Below are positions 5,772-6,822 of a stretch of 6,822 nt of DNA, piece after piece. A program made the position numbers and the translations under genes. Each line of letters opens with the position of its first letter. Position 1 is the stretch's first letter. Below the pieces are notes generated by a model. That model was not told the DNA's origin and did not search any database. It saw only the letters and a list, made by a program, of their open reading frames with translations. Origin of the DNA: an uncultured Selenomonas sp. (GTDB lineage Bacteria > Bacillota > Negativicutes > Selenomonadales > Selenomonadaceae); assembly GCA_905373085.1 (NCBI GenBank), contig CAJPRR010000122.1, positions 1 through 6,822 on the forward strand, in the 5' to 3' direction.

Positions 5772-6632
5772 ATGAAAATTCTGACCACACCGAAAGAACT
5801 CCAAGCCTATGCGCAAAGCATCAAGAACGCAAAGGAAACGATCGCCCTCGTACCAACGATGGGAGCGCTCCATGCAGGCCACCTCTCGCTCGTCGAAGCG
5901 GCGCGAAAGAGCGCCGACCGCGTCATCGTTTCCATCTTTGTCAACCCCGTGCAGTTCGGCCCGAACGAGGACTTCGCCGCCTACCCGCGCACCTTTGAAG
6001 CCGATGCGGAGAAGCTCGAAGCTGCGGGCGTCGACGCCGTCTTTCACCCCGCCCCCGAGGCGATGTACCCCGCAGGCTATGCGACCTATGTCGAGGTCAC
6101 GGGCACGCTCACGGAAAAACTCTGCGGCGCGAAGCGTCCCGGGCACTTTCGCGGCGTAGCGACCGTCGTCTTGAAGCTCTTCTTGCTCTCGCACGCAGAC
6201 CGGGCTTTCTTCGGACAAAAGGACGCACAGCAGGTCGCCGTCCTGCGCCGCATGGGCGCCGACCTCGGCGTCACGACCGAGATCGTCATGGCGCCCATCG
6301 TGCGCGAAGCATCGGGCCTTGCGCTCAGCTCGCGCAACACCTACCTTTCGCCCGATGAACGCACCGCCGCCCTCGTCCTCTCGCGCAGTCTGCGAGAAGC
6401 GCGCGATGCCTACGAAACAGGCGAAAAGCGTACGAAAGCGCTCAAGGAGATCACCGCCGTTGAGCTTGCAAAAGAGCCCTTGGCAAAGATCGACTATGTA
6501 GAGCTTTACTCCTTTCCGGAGCTTGAAGAAATCGAGACGATCGAGGCGCGCGCGCTCCTCGCCGTCGCCGTATACATCGGCAAGACGCGCCTCATCGACA
6601 ATATCATCTTGGGGGAAGAAACATGCTGCTGA
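5772..6632 (+). CDS. panC: Pantothenate synthetase (pantoate-beta-alanine ligase)
   Basis: A 286-residue cytoplasmic enzyme that joins (R)-pantoate to beta-alanine with ATP, via a pantoyl-adenylate, to give pantothenate. It has the usual full length. Conserved blocks are VPTMGALHAGHLSL (27-40) with the HxGH ATP-binding motif at 34-37, FVNPVQFGPNEDFAAYPR (56-73), GHFRGVATVV (124-133), FFGQKDAQQ (147-155) and the KMSKS-like loop LSSRNTYLS (186-194). AGGAGG lies seven nt before the ATG at 5772. It stands between the BASS transporter and panD, and its last codons overlap the panD start by 10 nt (ATGCTGCTGA), suggesting translational coupling. Its second substrate, beta-alanine, is the product of panD. 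Confidence 0.98.
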   Translation: MKILTTPKELQAYAQSIKNAKETIALVPTMGALHAGHLSLVEAARKSADRVIVSIFVNPVQFGPNEDFAAYPRTFEADAEKLEAAGVDAVFHPAPEAMYPAGYATYVEVTGTLTEKLCGAKRPGHFRGVATVVLKLFLLSHADRAFFGQKDAQQVAVLRRMGADLGVTTEIVMAPIVREASGLALSSRNTYLSPDERTAALVLSRSLREARDAYETGEKRTKALKEITAVELAKEPLAKIDYVELYSFPELEEIETIEARALLAVAVYIGKTRLIDNIILGEETCC

Positions 6633-6822
6633 ACTTGATGAAATCCAAAATCCATTGTGCAACCGTCACGGAAGCAAATCTCGCCTACATGGGCAGCATC
6701 ACCATAGATGAAGCGCTCATGGAGGCAGCGCACATCCTGCCGCACGAACGCGTGCAAGTCGTCAACAACAACAACGGCGCACGCCTCGAAACGTATGTGA
6801 TCAAAGGCGCACGCGGCTCCGG
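6623..6822 (+). CDS. panD: Aspartate 1-decarboxylase proenzyme (N-terminal part)
   Basis: The first 66 codons and two bases of a further codon before the window ends. PanD decarboxylates L-aspartate to beta-alanine, using a pyruvoyl group made by self-cleavage. The cleavage site Gly24-Ser25 is present in MGSITID at the same position as in E. coli PanD. Other known functional residues are also in register: Lys9, His11, Tyr22, Arg54, Thr57 and Tyr58. The stretch VNNNNGARLETY (47-58) resembles the Bacillus enzyme. The ATG at 6623 lies within the end of panC (10-nt overlap) and has GGGGGAAG six nt upstream (6611-6618 minus spacing to 6623 being short), so translation is probably coupled. About half of the usual protein of about 125 residues lies beyond the right edge. 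Confidence 0.96.
   Translation, partial: MLLNLMKSKIHCATVTEANLAYMGSITIDEALMEAAHILPHERVQVVNNNNGARLETYVIKGARGS

Overview
The window looks like a chromosomal segment of a diderm Firmicute (class Negativicutes, Selenomonas-like). Three things suggest this. It is GC-rich and carries genes for lipopolysaccharide (LPS) inner-core heptose and outer-membrane LPS assembly. Its ribosome binding sites are strong and Firmicute-like (AAAGGAGGA, AGGAGG). Its PanD reads like the Bacillus-type enzyme. The taxonomic placement is inference; no rRNA or other marker is present.

Left part (1-4349, all minus strand): a tightly packed five-gene envelope operon, read from right to left. It holds (1) an exported protein of unknown function with short N-terminal repeats and a C-terminal conserved beta-type domain, (2) a short LptD-like LPS-assembly outer-membrane protein, (3) heptose-7-phosphate kinase HldA, (4) heptose-1-phosphate adenylyltransferase HldC, and (5) the start of a GT9 heptosyltransferase (WaaC-like) that runs off the left edge. 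Gaps are 33 nt or less, or genes overlap. HldA and HldC make and activate the heptose, the GT9 enzyme transfers it to the lipid A-Kdo core, and the LptD-like protein would place LPS in the outer membrane.

Middle (4350-4799): a 450-nt divergent intergenic region with no convincing gene. Its right part looks like a regulated mRNA leader for the plus-strand operon. It ends in a strong intrinsic terminator (11-bp stem, TTTT loop, six T) only a few bases before the Shine-Dalgarno of the first gene. An upstream segment (4681-4694) can pair with the terminator's 5' arm over 14 positions with one mismatch. That gives a classic terminator/antiterminator pair. I do not recognise the sensor; this is the best candidate for an undescribed element here.

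Right part (4800-6822, plus strand): a BASS-family transporter, then panC (pantothenate synthetase), then panD (aspartate 1-decarboxylase, cut by the right edge, overlapping panC by 10 nt). Linkage to panC-panD suggests the transporter is a PanS-type ketopantoate/pantoate carrier rather than a bile acid transporter. PanD makes beta-alanine, PanC joins it to pantoate, and the transporter may import the pantoate-side precursor.
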